NCBI RefSeq assembly: GCF_013186535.1
Contig: NZ_JABMCZ010000004.1
Coordinates: 434,001-498,000, forward strand
Origin: Nocardia terpenica
Lineage (GTDB): Bacteria > Actinomycetota > Actinomycetes > Mycobacteriales > Mycobacteriaceae
DNA: 64,000 nucleotides
Direction of reading: 5' to 3'
Numbering within the stretch: the first letter of the stretch is position 1; the number at the start of each line of letters is the position of its first letter. The position numbers were made by a program, and so were the translations under genes. This document shows positions 42,592 to 51,676 of the stretch, piece by piece. The notes below the pieces were generated by a model. It was given only the letters and a program-made list of their open reading frames with translations, was not told where the DNA came from and ran no database searches.

Positions 42592-45057
42592 TCAGCATCT
42601 GATCCTCGCCATCTCCGGGGCGACCAGCGGCTCGGCCGTGACCGTCGCGGGGATCCGGGCGCCGAAATACTCGATCTCGACCCGGGTTCCGACCCCGGCC
42701 GCCGCCGGGAGCCACGCGTAGGCGATCGGCGCGCCGATGGTGTGCCCGAATGCCGCGCTGGTGACATACCCGCACGGCACGCCGTCCACGTACACCGGCT
42801 CCTGGCCGAGCACGACCGACCTGCCGTCATCGATCACCAGGCAGGACAGCCGCCGCTCGACCGGTACGGCCGACATGTGGTGCAGCGCCGCGCGACCGAC
42901 GAAGTCCCCCTTCCGCATGCGCACCGCGAAGCCGAGCCCGGCCGCGTACGGGTCGTGCTCGGTGGTCATATCGGTGCCCCAGGCGCGATACCCCTTCTCC
43001 AGCCGGAGGGAATTGAAGGCGGCGCGCCCGGCGGCGACGATGCCGTACTGCTGGCCCCGCGCCCACAGCAGGTCCCACAGCCGCAGGCCGTTGTCGGCGG
43101 AGGCGTACAGCTCCCAGCCCAGCTCACCGACGTAGGACAGGCGCAGGGCCGTCACCGGAATGCCGCCGACGCGAACCCTTTTGGCGCGGAAGTACTTGAA
43201 GCCCTCGGGGGAGAAGTCGTCGCCGCTGAGCGCCTGCACCAGATCCCGGGCGCGCGGCCCCCACACACCGACGCAGCAGGTGCCGCCGGTGATGTCGCGG
43301 ATCCGCACGCCGTCGCCGGGCGGGGCCTGCCGCCGGAAGTGGTCGAGATCCAGGTTGCCGTTCGCGCCGACCTGAAAGGTGTTCTCCGACAACCGAGTCA
43401 CGGTGAGGTCGCTGCGCACGCCGCCCGCCTCGTCCAGCGCCAGCGTGTAGGTGACCGACCCGACCGACTTGTCCATCTTCCCGGTGGTCAGCCGATCCAG
43501 CAGCGCGAGCGCACCCGACCCGGTGATCTCCAGCCGCTTCAGCGGGGTCATGTCGTACAGGGCGACGGCGGTGCGGGTGCGCCAGGCCTCGGCCGCGGCG
43601 ATCGGGGAGTGGAACCGGGCCGCCCACTCGTCGCGCGCGGGCGGCACCCACTCGGGCGGCAGCTGAGCGACCAGGTCCGCGTTCGCCTCGAACCAGTGCG
43701 GGCGCTCCCAGCCCGCGTTCTCCAGGAATACCGCGCCCAGTTCCCGCTGCCGGGCGTGGAACGGGCTGACCCGCAGATCGCGGGGCGACAGCCGGGGTTG
43801 CAGCGGGTGCACGATGTCGTAGATCTCCACGAAATTCTGCTGCGCGGTCTCGCTGACATAGTCGGGGGACAGCTGCACCTGCTCGAACCGGTGCACATCG
43901 CAGCCGTGCAGATCGATCTCGCTGCGGCCGTTCACCAGTAGCTGCGCCACCGACCGCGCGACGCCCGCGGAGTGGGTCACCCATACCGCCTCGGCGATCC
44001 AGAAACCCGCGACCTCGGCGGATTCGCCGATGAGCGGTCCGCCGTCGGGCGTGAAGGAGAAGATGCCGTTGAAGCCCTCCTCGACCTCGGTCGCCTCCAG
44101 GCTCGGCAGCAGCAGCCGGGCCTGCTTCCACGACGGCGCGAAATCCGCCGCCGTGAAGGGCAGCATCGACGGCATCTCCGTCGCGGAGACCCGTGTGCTG
44201 TCGGGCAATTCGCGCGGATCGACCGGCATCGGGCGATGGGCGTAGCTGCCGATGCCGAGCCGGTCGACGTGCTCGCGGAAGTACAGATCCTGCTCCTGAT
44301 GCCGGAGGATCGGCAGGCTCGCCTCGGCGAATTCGGTACTGCGCCCGGCGAGTTCGCGAATCCGGCCGGTCTTGGCGTACTGGTGCGCCAGCGGCAGCAG
44401 CGGGACATCCATACCGACCATCGCGCCGATCTCGGGGCCCCAGAACCCCGCGCACGACACCACGATATCGGCCGGGAGCACGCCGTCGGCGGTCCGGACG
44501 CCGGTGACCCGGCCGCCGCTCTGCTCGATCCCGATCACCTTCGTCAGGCCGCGGAACTGCACCCCGCGGGCCGCGACCCGGCGGGCGAGCGCGGCCACCA
44601 CGCGCGACGCCTTGGCCAGCCCGTCCGTCGGCACGTACAGCCCGCCGAGAATCTGCTTCTCGTCCAGCAGCGGATGCAGCCGCACGCACTCGCGCGGCTC
44701 GACGACGGAACTGTCGACCCCCCACGAGGTCGCCCACCCGTGCCTGCGATGCAGCTCCGCGAGCCGCGCCGGGGTCGTCGCCACCTCGAGCCCGCCCACC
44801 TGGTTGAAGCACCACCGGCCCTCGTCCTCGAGCCCGAGAAACTTCTCGACCGTGTACCGGGCGAATTCGGTCATCGTCTTGGCGGCATTGGTCTGGAAAA
44901 CCAGTCCGGGCGCGTGCGAGCTGGAACCGCCCGTGAGCGGAACCGGCCCCTGATCGACCACGGTGATCGCATCCCAGCCACGGGCGACCAGTTCGTCCGC
45001 CAGATTGGCGCCGACGATCCCGGCTCCGATGATCACGACACGGGGCGACGTCCCCAT
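42592..45057 (-). CDS. Dimethylglycine oxidase-like flavoprotein with folate domain
   Basis: 821 residues from the ATG at 45057 with CAGGAGG upstream; close to the 830 of Arthrobacter dimethylglycine oxidase. N-terminal FAD domain: VVIIGAGIVGANLADELVARG and SSSHAPGL, where His48 is in the position of the covalent flavin histidine. C-terminal GcvT-like folate-binding half (from about residue 425: LYDMTPLKRLEITGSGALAL, RLEKGYRAWGTDMTTEHDP). It would convert dimethylglycine to sarcosine and pass the one-carbon unit to tetrahydrofolate. The shared operator lies 44-56 nt upstream of the start. Confidence 0.88.
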   Translation of the reverse strand: MGTSPRVVIIGAGIVGANLADELVARGWDAITVVDQGPVPLTGGSSSHAPGLVFQTNAAKTMTEFARYTVEKFLGLEDEGRWCFNQVGGLEVATTPARLAELHRRHGWATSWGVDSSVVEPRECVRLHPLLDEKQILGGLYVPTDGLAKASRVVAALARRVAARGVQFRGLTKVIGIEQSGGRVTGVRTADGVLPADIVVSCAGFWGPEIGAMVGMDVPLLPLAHQYAKTGRIRELAGRSTEFAEASLPILRHQEQDLYFREHVDRLGIGSYAHRPMPVDPRELPDSTRVSATEMPSMLPFTAADFAPSWKQARLLLPSLEATEVEEGFNGIFSFTPDGGPLIGESAEVAGFWIAEAVWVTHSAGVARSVAQLLVNGRSEIDLHGCDVHRFEQVQLSPDYVSETAQQNFVEIYDIVHPLQPRLSPRDLRVSPFHARQRELGAVFLENAGWERPHWFEANADLVAQLPPEWVPPARDEWAARFHSPIAAAEAWRTRTAVALYDMTPLKRLEITGSGALALLDRLTTGKMDKSVGSVTYTLALDEAGGVRSDLTVTRLSENTFQVGANGNLDLDHFRRQAPPGDGVRIRDITGGTCCVGVWGPRARDLVQALSGDDFSPEGFKYFRAKRVRVGGIPVTALRLSYVGELGWELYASADNGLRLWDLLWARGQQYGIVAAGRAAFNSLRLEKGYRAWGTDMTTEHDPYAAGLGFAVRMRKGDFVGRAALHHMSAVPVERRLSCLVIDDGRSVVLGQEPVYVDGVPCGYVTSAAFGHTIGAPIAYAWLPAAAGVGTRVEIEYFGARIPATVTAEPLVAPEMARIRC

Positions 45058-45100
45058 AGCGGTCCTCCTGACCGAAGTCTGCACCACAACTGTGCCACTG

Positions 45101-45113
45101 ACTGATATATCAA
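45101..45113. promoter_or_regulatory. Candidate GntR operator upstream of dimethylglycine oxidase gene
   Basis: Second copy of ACTGATATATCAA, identical to 41828-41840. It is about 44 bp before the ATG at 45057, around the promoter. Downstream (45161-45169) lies a run of nine C residues. Confidence 0.7.
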
Positions 45114-45297
45114 GAGCGTAGGTGTCGTCCGGCCGTTCCGTCCCGCGATTGATCCGATTGCCCCCCCCCTCATCCGTAAGGATGAACGGCCGGTCGCCGG
45201 GTCCGCCTCCGGTCGCACGACGTCCACACGCGCCGGTGGATGTGCCGAACACCCGTGACCGGGCACGATCGTCGTGCATCCAGCTATGGAGGTCGAC

Positions 45298-46743
45298 GTG
45301 CGTGTCATGACCCGGTCCCACCCATCCACCCCGATCGTCCCGGCCTTCGCGGGCCGGGCGGTCCTGGCGATCGCCGCCGTCGTCGCGGTCGTCCACCTCG
45401 CGTTCGGTGTCGGCGGCGGCTACTGGTTCGACGAGGCGCTGATGGTGGCGATCGGCCGCGACCATCTGGCCTGGGGGTCCGCCGACCAGCCACCGCTGGC
45501 CCCGGCGCTGGCGGCCGTATCCGATTGGCTCGCACCGGGTTCGATCATTCTGCTCCGCATTCCCGCGGTGCTCGCGACCGCGGCCGCGGTGGTCGTCGCG
45601 GCCCTCATCGCCCGGGAGTTCGGCGGCGATCGGCGCGCGCAGATCCTCACCGCCGCCGCGCAGGCGACCGCGCTGTGGGCGAGCATGGCGGGTCACTGGC
45701 TCACCCCGTACACGCTGGAACCGGTGCAGTGGCTGCTGATCGTGTGGCTGCTGGTGCGCTGGACCCGGGTGCGCGACGACCGGTTGCTGCTCGCGCTCGG
45801 CGCGGTCGCCGGGATCGCCGCCGAAACCAAATTCCAGGTGCTGCTGCTGTGCGCGGTGCTGGCGGCGACGGCCGCGATCTTCGGTCCGCGCGCGCTGTTT
45901 CGCCGCCCGATGCTGTGGGCGGGCGGCGGACTCGGCCTGATCGTCGCGCTGCCGACGCTGCTGTGGCAGGCCCGCCGCGGCTGGCCGCAACTGCGCATGG
46001 GCCCGGTGGTGGCCTCGGAGGCGGAGGAACTGTACGGCGGGCGGCCGGGCGTGGCCGTCGCGCTGATCGCCGCGGCCGGTATCGCGGGAACGGTGTTGGC
46101 GCTGTACGGGTTGTGGCGGCTGCTGCGCGCGCAGGAGCTGCGCCGCTATCGCTTCCTGGGCGTGACCGCGGTGGTGCTGTACGTCTTCTTCGTCGTCACC
46201 GTCGGCCGCATCTACTACCTCGCCGGGCTCTACGGGCCGCTGATGGCCGCGGGTGCGCTCGGCTTCCAGGAGCGCCGACTGGCCGGTGGCGGCCGGGGCT
46301 GGGTGGCGTGGCCCGCGTACGCGCTGAGTGGTGCGGCGGCGGCGGGCATGCTGGTGGTCGGGCATATGTCTGCCAATCCCGACACCCCCCGCACGATCGC
46401 GCAGCAGACCAGCGCCACCTACCGCGCGCTCCCGCAACGGGACCGCCGGTCCACGATCATCATGGGCGAGTCCTACATCATCGCCGCCTACATCGACGTC
46501 TACGCCCCCGAGCTACCGTCGGCCTACAGCACCAACCGCAGCTACGGCTACTTCCCGCCGCCCCCGGATTCGGCGCGCAGCGTGCTCTACGTCGGAACCA
46601 CCCCGGACGAATTGCGCGCCTACTTCGGGTTGTGCCGCAGGCTGACCGGCGGCGACGGATACGAGACCCAGTGGCTGTGCACCGACCGGCACGAGTCGTG
46701 GCAGGCGATCTGGCCGCGGCTGCGGCACCTGACCATGACCTGA
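45298..46743 (+). CDS. ArnT/PMT-like membrane glycosyltransferase
   Basis: 481 residues from the GTG at 45298, chosen because GGAGG ends five bases before it. About ten membrane helices. The first loop after helix 1 has GGGYWFDEALMVAIGRDHLAWGSADQPPLAP, the acidic DE and Q-P-P pattern of GT-C enzymes related to dolichyl-phosphate-mannose mannosyltransferases. The C-terminal soluble part (about residues 370-481) is extracytoplasmic. Such proteins transfer sugars from lipid carriers to envelope targets; the acceptor is unknown. Convergent stop codon touches that of the next small gene. Confidence 0.75.
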   Translation: MRVMTRSHPSTPIVPAFAGRAVLAIAAVVAVVHLAFGVGGGYWFDEALMVAIGRDHLAWGSADQPPLAPALAAVSDWLAPGSIILLRIPAVLATAAAVVVAALIAREFGGDRRAQILTAAAQATALWASMAGHWLTPYTLEPVQWLLIVWLLVRWTRVRDDRLLLALGAVAGIAAETKFQVLLLCAVLAATAAIFGPRALFRRPMLWAGGGLGLIVALPTLLWQARRGWPQLRMGPVVASEAEELYGGRPGVAVALIAAAGIAGTVLALYGLWRLLRAQELRRYRFLGVTAVVLYVFFVVTVGRIYYLAGLYGPLMAAGALGFQERRLAGGGRGWVAWPAYALSGAAAAGMLVVGHMSANPDTPRTIAQQTSATYRALPQRDRRSTIIMGESYIIAAYIDVYAPELPSAYSTNRSYGYFPPPPDSARSVLYVGTTPDELRAYFGLCRRLTGGDGYETQWLCTDRHESWQAIWPRLRHLTMT

Positions 46744-46902
46744 CTAGGAGGCCAGCTCGACGTCGATATGCTCCTGCCGCATCTCCTTCTCGATGGCCGA
46801 GGCGGCATGGCGGTACCCCGCGGCCCGCAGCTCCAGCACCCTGGATGTGACCGCCGCGTAACCGTATTCGGCAATGACATCGGTAATTCCGATCTCGCGC
46901 AT
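46744..46902 (-). CDS. Small hypothetical protein
   Basis: 52 residues from the ATG at 46902 with GGAGTGAG upstream; the longer in-frame extension (to 47010) has atypical composition. Sequence is charged and helical (ITDVIAEYGYAAVTSRVLEL, AIEKEMRQEHIDVE). I recognise no family. It ends directly against the stop of the convergent glycosyltransferase gene. Confidence 0.5.
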   Translation of the reverse strand: MREIGITDVIAEYGYAAVTSRVLELRAAGYRHAASAIEKEMRQEHIDVELAS

Positions 46903-47075
46903 CTCACTCCGTCTTTCGAAGTCGAAACTCGAGCATGAACACTTGGATTCGTGCGGTCCGGCGAGAGGGTGGCACGTGTCCCCGCCGCAGGTGCCGCCGG
47001 GTGCCCCCACCGAGATTGTTATAGTGAAGCCTCGCTGATCGAGGTGCTCATGCCAAGGGGGTGGGGGTATTCCAT

Positions 47076-49391
47076 ATGGACGGAAGTCGGAATACGACTC
47101 CGGAGGGAGCGGGGGAGGGGTTCGGGGCGGCGTTGCGCAAGCTCCGGATGGAACGCGGCATCTCGGCGGCGCACCTGGCGCGGCAGCTCAACTACAGCAA
47201 GGGACACCTCAACAACGTCGAGAAGGGCGTGAAACGCCCCAGCCCGGAATTCATCCGGGCCTGTGACGACGCGCTCGACGCCCACGGCGCGCTGCTCGCC
47301 CTGATGCCGCAGCCGCGCCCGCCGCGCGCGCACCCACCGGTCCGCCCCGCCCAACTTCCGCCCGGCCCAACCCATTTCGTGGGCCGCGACCGGCAACTCG
47401 CCCTGCTCGAGGACCTGCGCGCCGACGGCGAGGGGCCACTGGTGGTCGTGGTCAACGGCCGCCCCGGCGTCGGCAAGACCACCCTCGCCCTGTCCTGGAC
47501 CCGGCGCATCCGCGACGACTACCCCGACGGGGTCCTCGTCGCCGACCTGCGCGGATACTCCCCGTCGCAGCCCCCCGCCGAGCCCGCCGAGGTCCTCGAG
47601 GAGTTCCTGCGCGCCCTCGGCGTCTCACCGGATCGGGTGCCCAGCACGGTATCCGGGCGCAGCGCCCTCTACCGCAGCCTGCTCGACGGCCACCGCACCG
47701 TCGTGGTGCTCGACAATGCCGTCTCCTCCGCGCAGGTGCGCCCGCTGCTGCCCGGCGCCACCGGTGCCGTCGCCATCGTGACCAGCCGGGATCGGTTGTC
47801 CAGCTTGGCCATCCACGACGGCGCCTACCTGGTCGACCTGGATGTGTTCACCGAGCGCGAGGCGATCGAGCTGCTGTGCACCGTCGTCGGGCCCGATCGC
47901 GTCCGCGCCCACCCCGACGCGGCCGCCGACGTCGTGCGCCGGTGCGCGAATCTGCCGCTGGCGGTGCGGGTCGCGGCCGAGCGCATCGCCGCGCGCCCCG
48001 CGCTCACCCTCACCGACCTGGCCGCCGATCTCGCCGACGAGTCGTCGCGCCTGGCGGCCCTGGCCGTCGACGACGAGGCCCCCGTCCACGCCGTGTTCTC
48101 CTGGTCCTATCGCGGGCTGTCCCCCGCGGTCGCGCGCATGTTCCGCACGCTGGCGCTGCACGCCGGACCCGGCATCGGCCTCGGCGCGGCCGCCGCCCTC
48201 GCCGACGTATCCGTCGCCGAGGCCCGAAACAGCCTGGGCCGCCTGGTGATCGGGCATCTCGTCGACGAGGTGCGGCATGAGCGCTTCCGCTTCCACGACC
48301 TGGTGCGCCTGTACGCGCGCGAGCAGGTCGACCTGGACCCGCCCGCCGAGACGTCCGCGGCCGTGCACCGGGAACTGGTCTGGTATCTGCGCACCGTGCA
48401 CGCGGCGAGCCTGATCCTGGGGCCGAGCAACCAGTACTTCCCCGGCGAGATCCCCACCACCGGACCACCGCCGCCCGCGCTGACCTCCTACGAGGACGCG
48501 GTCGGCTGGTTCGAGCTCGAGCTCACCAATATCGTCGCCGCGACCCGGCAGGCCTACGAGCTGGGCTGGTACGAGCTCGCCTGGCAGATCCCGCACGCCC
48601 TGTTCGAATTCCTGCACCTGCAGCAGCCGTGGAGCATCTGGGAGAACATCTACCGCATCGGGTTGGCGGCGGCGGAGAAAGCGCACAGCCGGTCCGCCGA
48701 GGCGTGGATGCGCCACGGATTGGGTCTGGTGAATCTCGGGCTGCGCCGCTTCCCGGAAAGCTTCACCCTCATCTGCGAGGCCCTCGAGATCCGCCGCGCG
48801 GACGGCGATATCGACAATCAGGCGTGGGGCATGTGGGCCCTGGGCGCGCTGCACATGGAAACCGACCGCATCCCGGCCGCCTTCGACGGTTTCGACGAGG
48901 CGCTGCGATTGTTCGGGCAGGCGAACGACGACTACGGGCAGGCCGCCACCCTCAACACCATCGCCCACCTGCACCACCGGCTCGGCGACAGCGACAAGGC
49001 CCTGCCGCTGTGCAGCGAGGCCCTGGCCATCTACCGCGCCAGCGGCAATCGGCACGGCGAAGGCGACGCGCTGCATCAGCTCGGCGAGGTGCACGCCGCG
49101 CTCGGGCAACTCGACGACGCCCTGCGCTGCCTTGAGGAGGCCCTGAAGGTGCGCCGCACGACCGGCGACAGCAAGGGCGAAGCCGACACCCTCGTGGCAC
49201 TCGCCGAGATCTCCCACCGGTCCGGCAGCCATGGCACCGCAAGAGAATATCTGGAGCAGGCGGTCGATCTGTTCGCCGAGCGCGGCGATCCACGATCGCC
49301 GCGCGTCGACCGGCTGCTCGACGAAATACCACGGCGGCCGCCGCCGGAGGAGGGAGACACCAGTGGGACCACAGCACGACAGGGGCGCTGA
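47076..49391 (+). CDS. XRE-HTH / NB-ARC / TPR regulator (STAND family)
   Basis: 771 residues from the ATG at 47076. N-terminal XRE HTH at about 10-75 (LRKLRMERGISAAHLARQLN, LNNVEKGVKRPSPEF). NB-ARC ATPase with P-loop NGRPGVGKTTL at residues 127-137, a Walker B-like TVVVLDNAVSSAQV and the RDRLSSLAIHDGAYLVDL segment. The last 250 residues are tetratricopeptide-like repeats (LGQLDDALRCLEEALKVRR). These STAND switches change oligomeric state with ATP and a signal. The 3' end overlaps the flavoprotein gene by 29 nt, so the two are coupled and may be functionally linked. Confidence 0.9.
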   Translation: MDGSRNTTPEGAGEGFGAALRKLRMERGISAAHLARQLNYSKGHLNNVEKGVKRPSPEFIRACDDALDAHGALLALMPQPRPPRAHPPVRPAQLPPGPTHFVGRDRQLALLEDLRADGEGPLVVVVNGRPGVGKTTLALSWTRRIRDDYPDGVLVADLRGYSPSQPPAEPAEVLEEFLRALGVSPDRVPSTVSGRSALYRSLLDGHRTVVVLDNAVSSAQVRPLLPGATGAVAIVTSRDRLSSLAIHDGAYLVDLDVFTEREAIELLCTVVGPDRVRAHPDAAADVVRRCANLPLAVRVAAERIAARPALTLTDLAADLADESSRLAALAVDDEAPVHAVFSWSYRGLSPAVARMFRTLALHAGPGIGLGAAAALADVSVAEARNSLGRLVIGHLVDEVRHERFRFHDLVRLYAREQVDLDPPAETSAAVHRELVWYLRTVHAASLILGPSNQYFPGEIPTTGPPPPALTSYEDAVGWFELELTNIVAATRQAYELGWYELAWQIPHALFEFLHLQQPWSIWENIYRIGLAAAEKAHSRSAEAWMRHGLGLVNLGLRRFPESFTLICEALEIRRADGDIDNQAWGMWALGALHMETDRIPAAFDGFDEALRLFGQANDDYGQAATLNTIAHLHHRLGDSDKALPLCSEALAIYRASGNRHGEGDALHQLGEVHAALGQLDDALRCLEEALKVRRTTGDSKGEADTLVALAEISHRSGSHGTAREYLEQAVDLFAERGDPRSPRVDRLLDEIPRRPPPEEGDTSGTTARQGR

Positions 49392-50742
49392 CATTCGGAG
49401 CTTCACCGAATCGGTGCGGCCGCAACTGGACGGCGCGCTGATCGACGACGACGCCGTGCTGCGAGCCGTGTCCATCGATTTCGGAAATATCGTCCACCAC
49501 CGCCCCGCCGCCGTGCTGCGGCCCGGGTCCGCGGCGGACGTCGCCGCTGTCGTCAAGGCCGCCAACGCCTTTCGGATCAAGGTGGCGGCCCGCGGCGCGG
49601 GGCACTCCTGCTACGGGCAATCGCAGGCCGGGGACGGCGTGGTCGTCGACATGACGGCGCTGACCTCGATCGGGGAGGTCCGCGACGACCGCATCGAGGT
49701 GGCCACCGGCGCCACCTGGTCGGCGGTGCTGCGCAAGACATTGGAGCACGGCCTCACCCCGCCGGTGCTCACCGACTACCTCGGCGTCACCGTCGGCGGC
49801 ACCCTCTCGGTGGGCGGCATCGGCGGCACCAGCTACGGCCGTGGCCTGCAACTGGACAATGTGCTCGAACTCGAGGTCGTCACCGGCGACGGCGCGATCC
49901 ACACCTGCTCTCCGGACCAGGAGCGGGGCCTGTTCGATTCCGTCCGTGCCGGACTCGGCCAATTCGGCATCATCACCCGCGCGACCCTGCGGCTGATTCC
50001 GGCCCCGGCGCGGGTCCGCCGCTATCACCTGGACTACGACTCCGCCGAGGCGGCGACCGCCGATCAGCTCGCGCTGATCGAGGACGGCCGATTCGATTTC
50101 GTGCAGGGTCACATCCTCCCGGCCGAGGGCCGGTGGCGTCATATCCTCGAGGTGGTCCGCTACTACACCCCGCCGGACACCGTGGACAACGACGAACTCC
50201 TGCACGACCTGAACTACCGCCTGGGGTCCGAGCAGATCGACGACCTGCCCTACTGGGATTTCATGAATCGCCTTGCCGCGGGCGAGGAATACCTGCTGTC
50301 CACCGGTGAATGGCTCACCCCGCACCCGTGGTGGAATGCCTTCCTCCCGGTCGGGCGGGCGAGCGAATTCCTCGACCATCTCACCGACACCATCGCCCCC
50401 GCCGAGGTCGGCGACGCGGGACTGCTGCTGTTCTACCCCGTGCGCACCGAGCACATCACCGCCCCCTTCCTGCGCACCCCCGACGAGCCGATCACCTTCC
50501 TCGTCTCGATCCTGCAGTACCCGCCCGACGACCCGGAGCTGGTGAACGCGCAACTCGCGGCGAATCTCGCCTACTACCGGCGCGCCCGCGCCGAGGGCGG
50601 GCTCACCTACCCGATCGGCGCCATCCCCTTCGAACACGAGGACTGGCAACACCATTTCGGGTCGGCCTGGCCGGACTTCCTGAAGGCGAAGAACGCCTAC
50701 GACCCGAACCACCTGTTCGCACCCGGGCAGGAGATCTTCTAG
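49363..50742 (+). CDS. FAD-linked oxidase, cytokinin dehydrogenase-like
   Basis: 459 residues from the GTG at 49363 behind GGAGGAGGGAG. Vanillyl-alcohol-oxidase fold: VLRPGSAADVAAVVKAANAF and RGAGHSCYGQSQAGDGVVVDM, where His81 is in the position of the covalent FAD histidine (GHS motif of cytokinin oxidases). LTDYLGVTVGGTLSVGGIGG, NVLELEVVTGDG and the end YDPNHLFAPGQEIF also match that family better than generic BBE-type oxidases. If right, it cleaves N6-side chains of cytokinins. No cytokinin-synthesis gene is in view. Other FAD-linked oxidases of unknown substrate cannot be excluded. Confidence 0.65.
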   Translation: MGPQHDRGADIRSFTESVRPQLDGALIDDDAVLRAVSIDFGNIVHHRPAAVLRPGSAADVAAVVKAANAFRIKVAARGAGHSCYGQSQAGDGVVVDMTALTSIGEVRDDRIEVATGATWSAVLRKTLEHGLTPPVLTDYLGVTVGGTLSVGGIGGTSYGRGLQLDNVLELEVVTGDGAIHTCSPDQERGLFDSVRAGLGQFGIITRATLRLIPAPARVRRYHLDYDSAEAATADQLALIEDGRFDFVQGHILPAEGRWRHILEVVRYYTPPDTVDNDELLHDLNYRLGSEQIDDLPYWDFMNRLAAGEEYLLSTGEWLTPHPWWNAFLPVGRASEFLDHLTDTIAPAEVGDAGLLLFYPVRTEHITAPFLRTPDEPITFLVSILQYPPDDPELVNAQLAANLAYYRRARAEGGLTYPIGAIPFEHEDWQHHFGSAWPDFLKAKNAYDPNHLFAPGQEIF

Positions 50743-51182
50743 CCGGGCGCGCTGCTGCGCCGGTATTCGATGCCGGTGACGATGTCGGGCTGGATGCGGA
50801 CCATGTGGTCGCGGTTGCCGGGCAGGAGCGGGCGCAGCAGCGCGTGATAGCGGTCGATCTCGGCCGGGTCGGTGACCGATTCGGCGGTGCCGGTGGCGAT
50901 CACGCACCAGCCGAGCCGGGTGCGCGGGTCGATGGTGTCGGCCTCGAACGCCACGACCTGCCGATAGGGCGAGAGGTCGCCCCCGGCGTCCACCACGATC
51001 AGGCCGTCGTCGACGATGTGGTTGACCAGCCGGACGGCCGGTAATGCGTAGCGCGAGAACACGATCCGGCCGAATCCGATACCCGCGAGCAACCCCAGCG
51101 AGTCGGCGTCGGAGAGCCCGTGCGCCTCGACGCAGTCGGGATCGGCCGTGTCGGATGGAACCTCCTCGCCCACGGTGGGCAT
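50739..51182 (-). CDS. Pyridoxamine 5'-phosphate oxidase-like, F420/FMN split-barrel protein
   Basis: 147 residues from the ATG at 51182; an in-frame TTG start at 51221 is possible. Split-barrel features: FGRIVFSRYALPAVRLVNHIVDDGLIVVDAG, VAFEADTIDPRTRLGWCVIATGTAESV and the RIQPDIVTGIEYRR end. Members bind FMN or F420 and reduce small molecules. Convergent and overlapping by 4 nt with the cytokinin-dehydrogenase-like gene. Confidence 0.75.
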   Translation of the reverse strand: MPTVGEEVPSDTADPDCVEAHGLSDADSLGLLAGIGFGRIVFSRYALPAVRLVNHIVDDGLIVVDAGGDLSPYRQVVAFEADTIDPRTRLGWCVIATGTAESVTDPAEIDRYHALLRPLLPGNRDHMVRIQPDIVTGIEYRRSSAPG

Positions 51183-51328
51183 CCGCCGGTCAGCGGCGGT
51201 GGCCGGGCAAACCGTGACCAAAGACCCTTCTGGACGATTCGGCCGCGACCCTATGCTCGGTAGACATCATCACATTGTAGAAGCCCCGCGGTGCGGCTCG
51301 GGTGCTGATGTCGGAGCAGGAGTGGACG

Positions 51329-51676
51329 ATGACTTCCGTCGTGCGGCCGGGGCGCGTCGCGCCCGATCTGGATCCCCTTGTCGCGCATCGGCTCTCGGAC
51401 GGCGTGTCCGCGCTCGCCGAGGCCAACGATCGCCTGGTGCGGGACCTGTTCGCCGCCGGGCTGCGCATGCATCTGCTCGACGGCGGCGACGCCGCGTCGG
51501 ACGAACTGCGCGCCACGGTCGGCACCGTGCTGCACGAGATCGACACCGTGATCCGCGACGCCGGACTGGTCACGCTCGCGAACATGGCCCGCGCGCACGC
51601 TGTTCAGGCCGACGGTGCCAGCCAGCGGGCGATGCAGTCCAGCAGTTCGTCCGGGTCGACCGGTTTGGTGATGTAG
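51329..51676 (+). CDS. Small protein resembling a histidine-kinase dimerisation helix pair
   Basis: 115 residues from the ATG at 51329, preceded by CAGGAG. Residues 28-88 (ALAEANDRLVRDLFAAGLRMHLL...LHEIDTVIRDAGLVTL) resemble the HisKA_3 dimerisation region of NarL-type sensor kinases, in particular the RLFAAGL and DxxIRD patterns. The phosphoacceptor motif (DxHD-type) is absent and no ATPase domain follows. The last 24 codons run antisense to the 3' end of the giant kinase gene, so the ORF end is doubtful. It might bind a kinase or be a degenerate remnant. Confidence 0.45.
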   Translation: MTSVVRPGRVAPDLDPLVAHRLSDGVSALAEANDRLVRDLFAAGLRMHLLDGGDAASDELRATVGTVLHEIDTVIRDAGLVTLANMARAHAVQADGASQRAMQSSSSSGSTGLVM

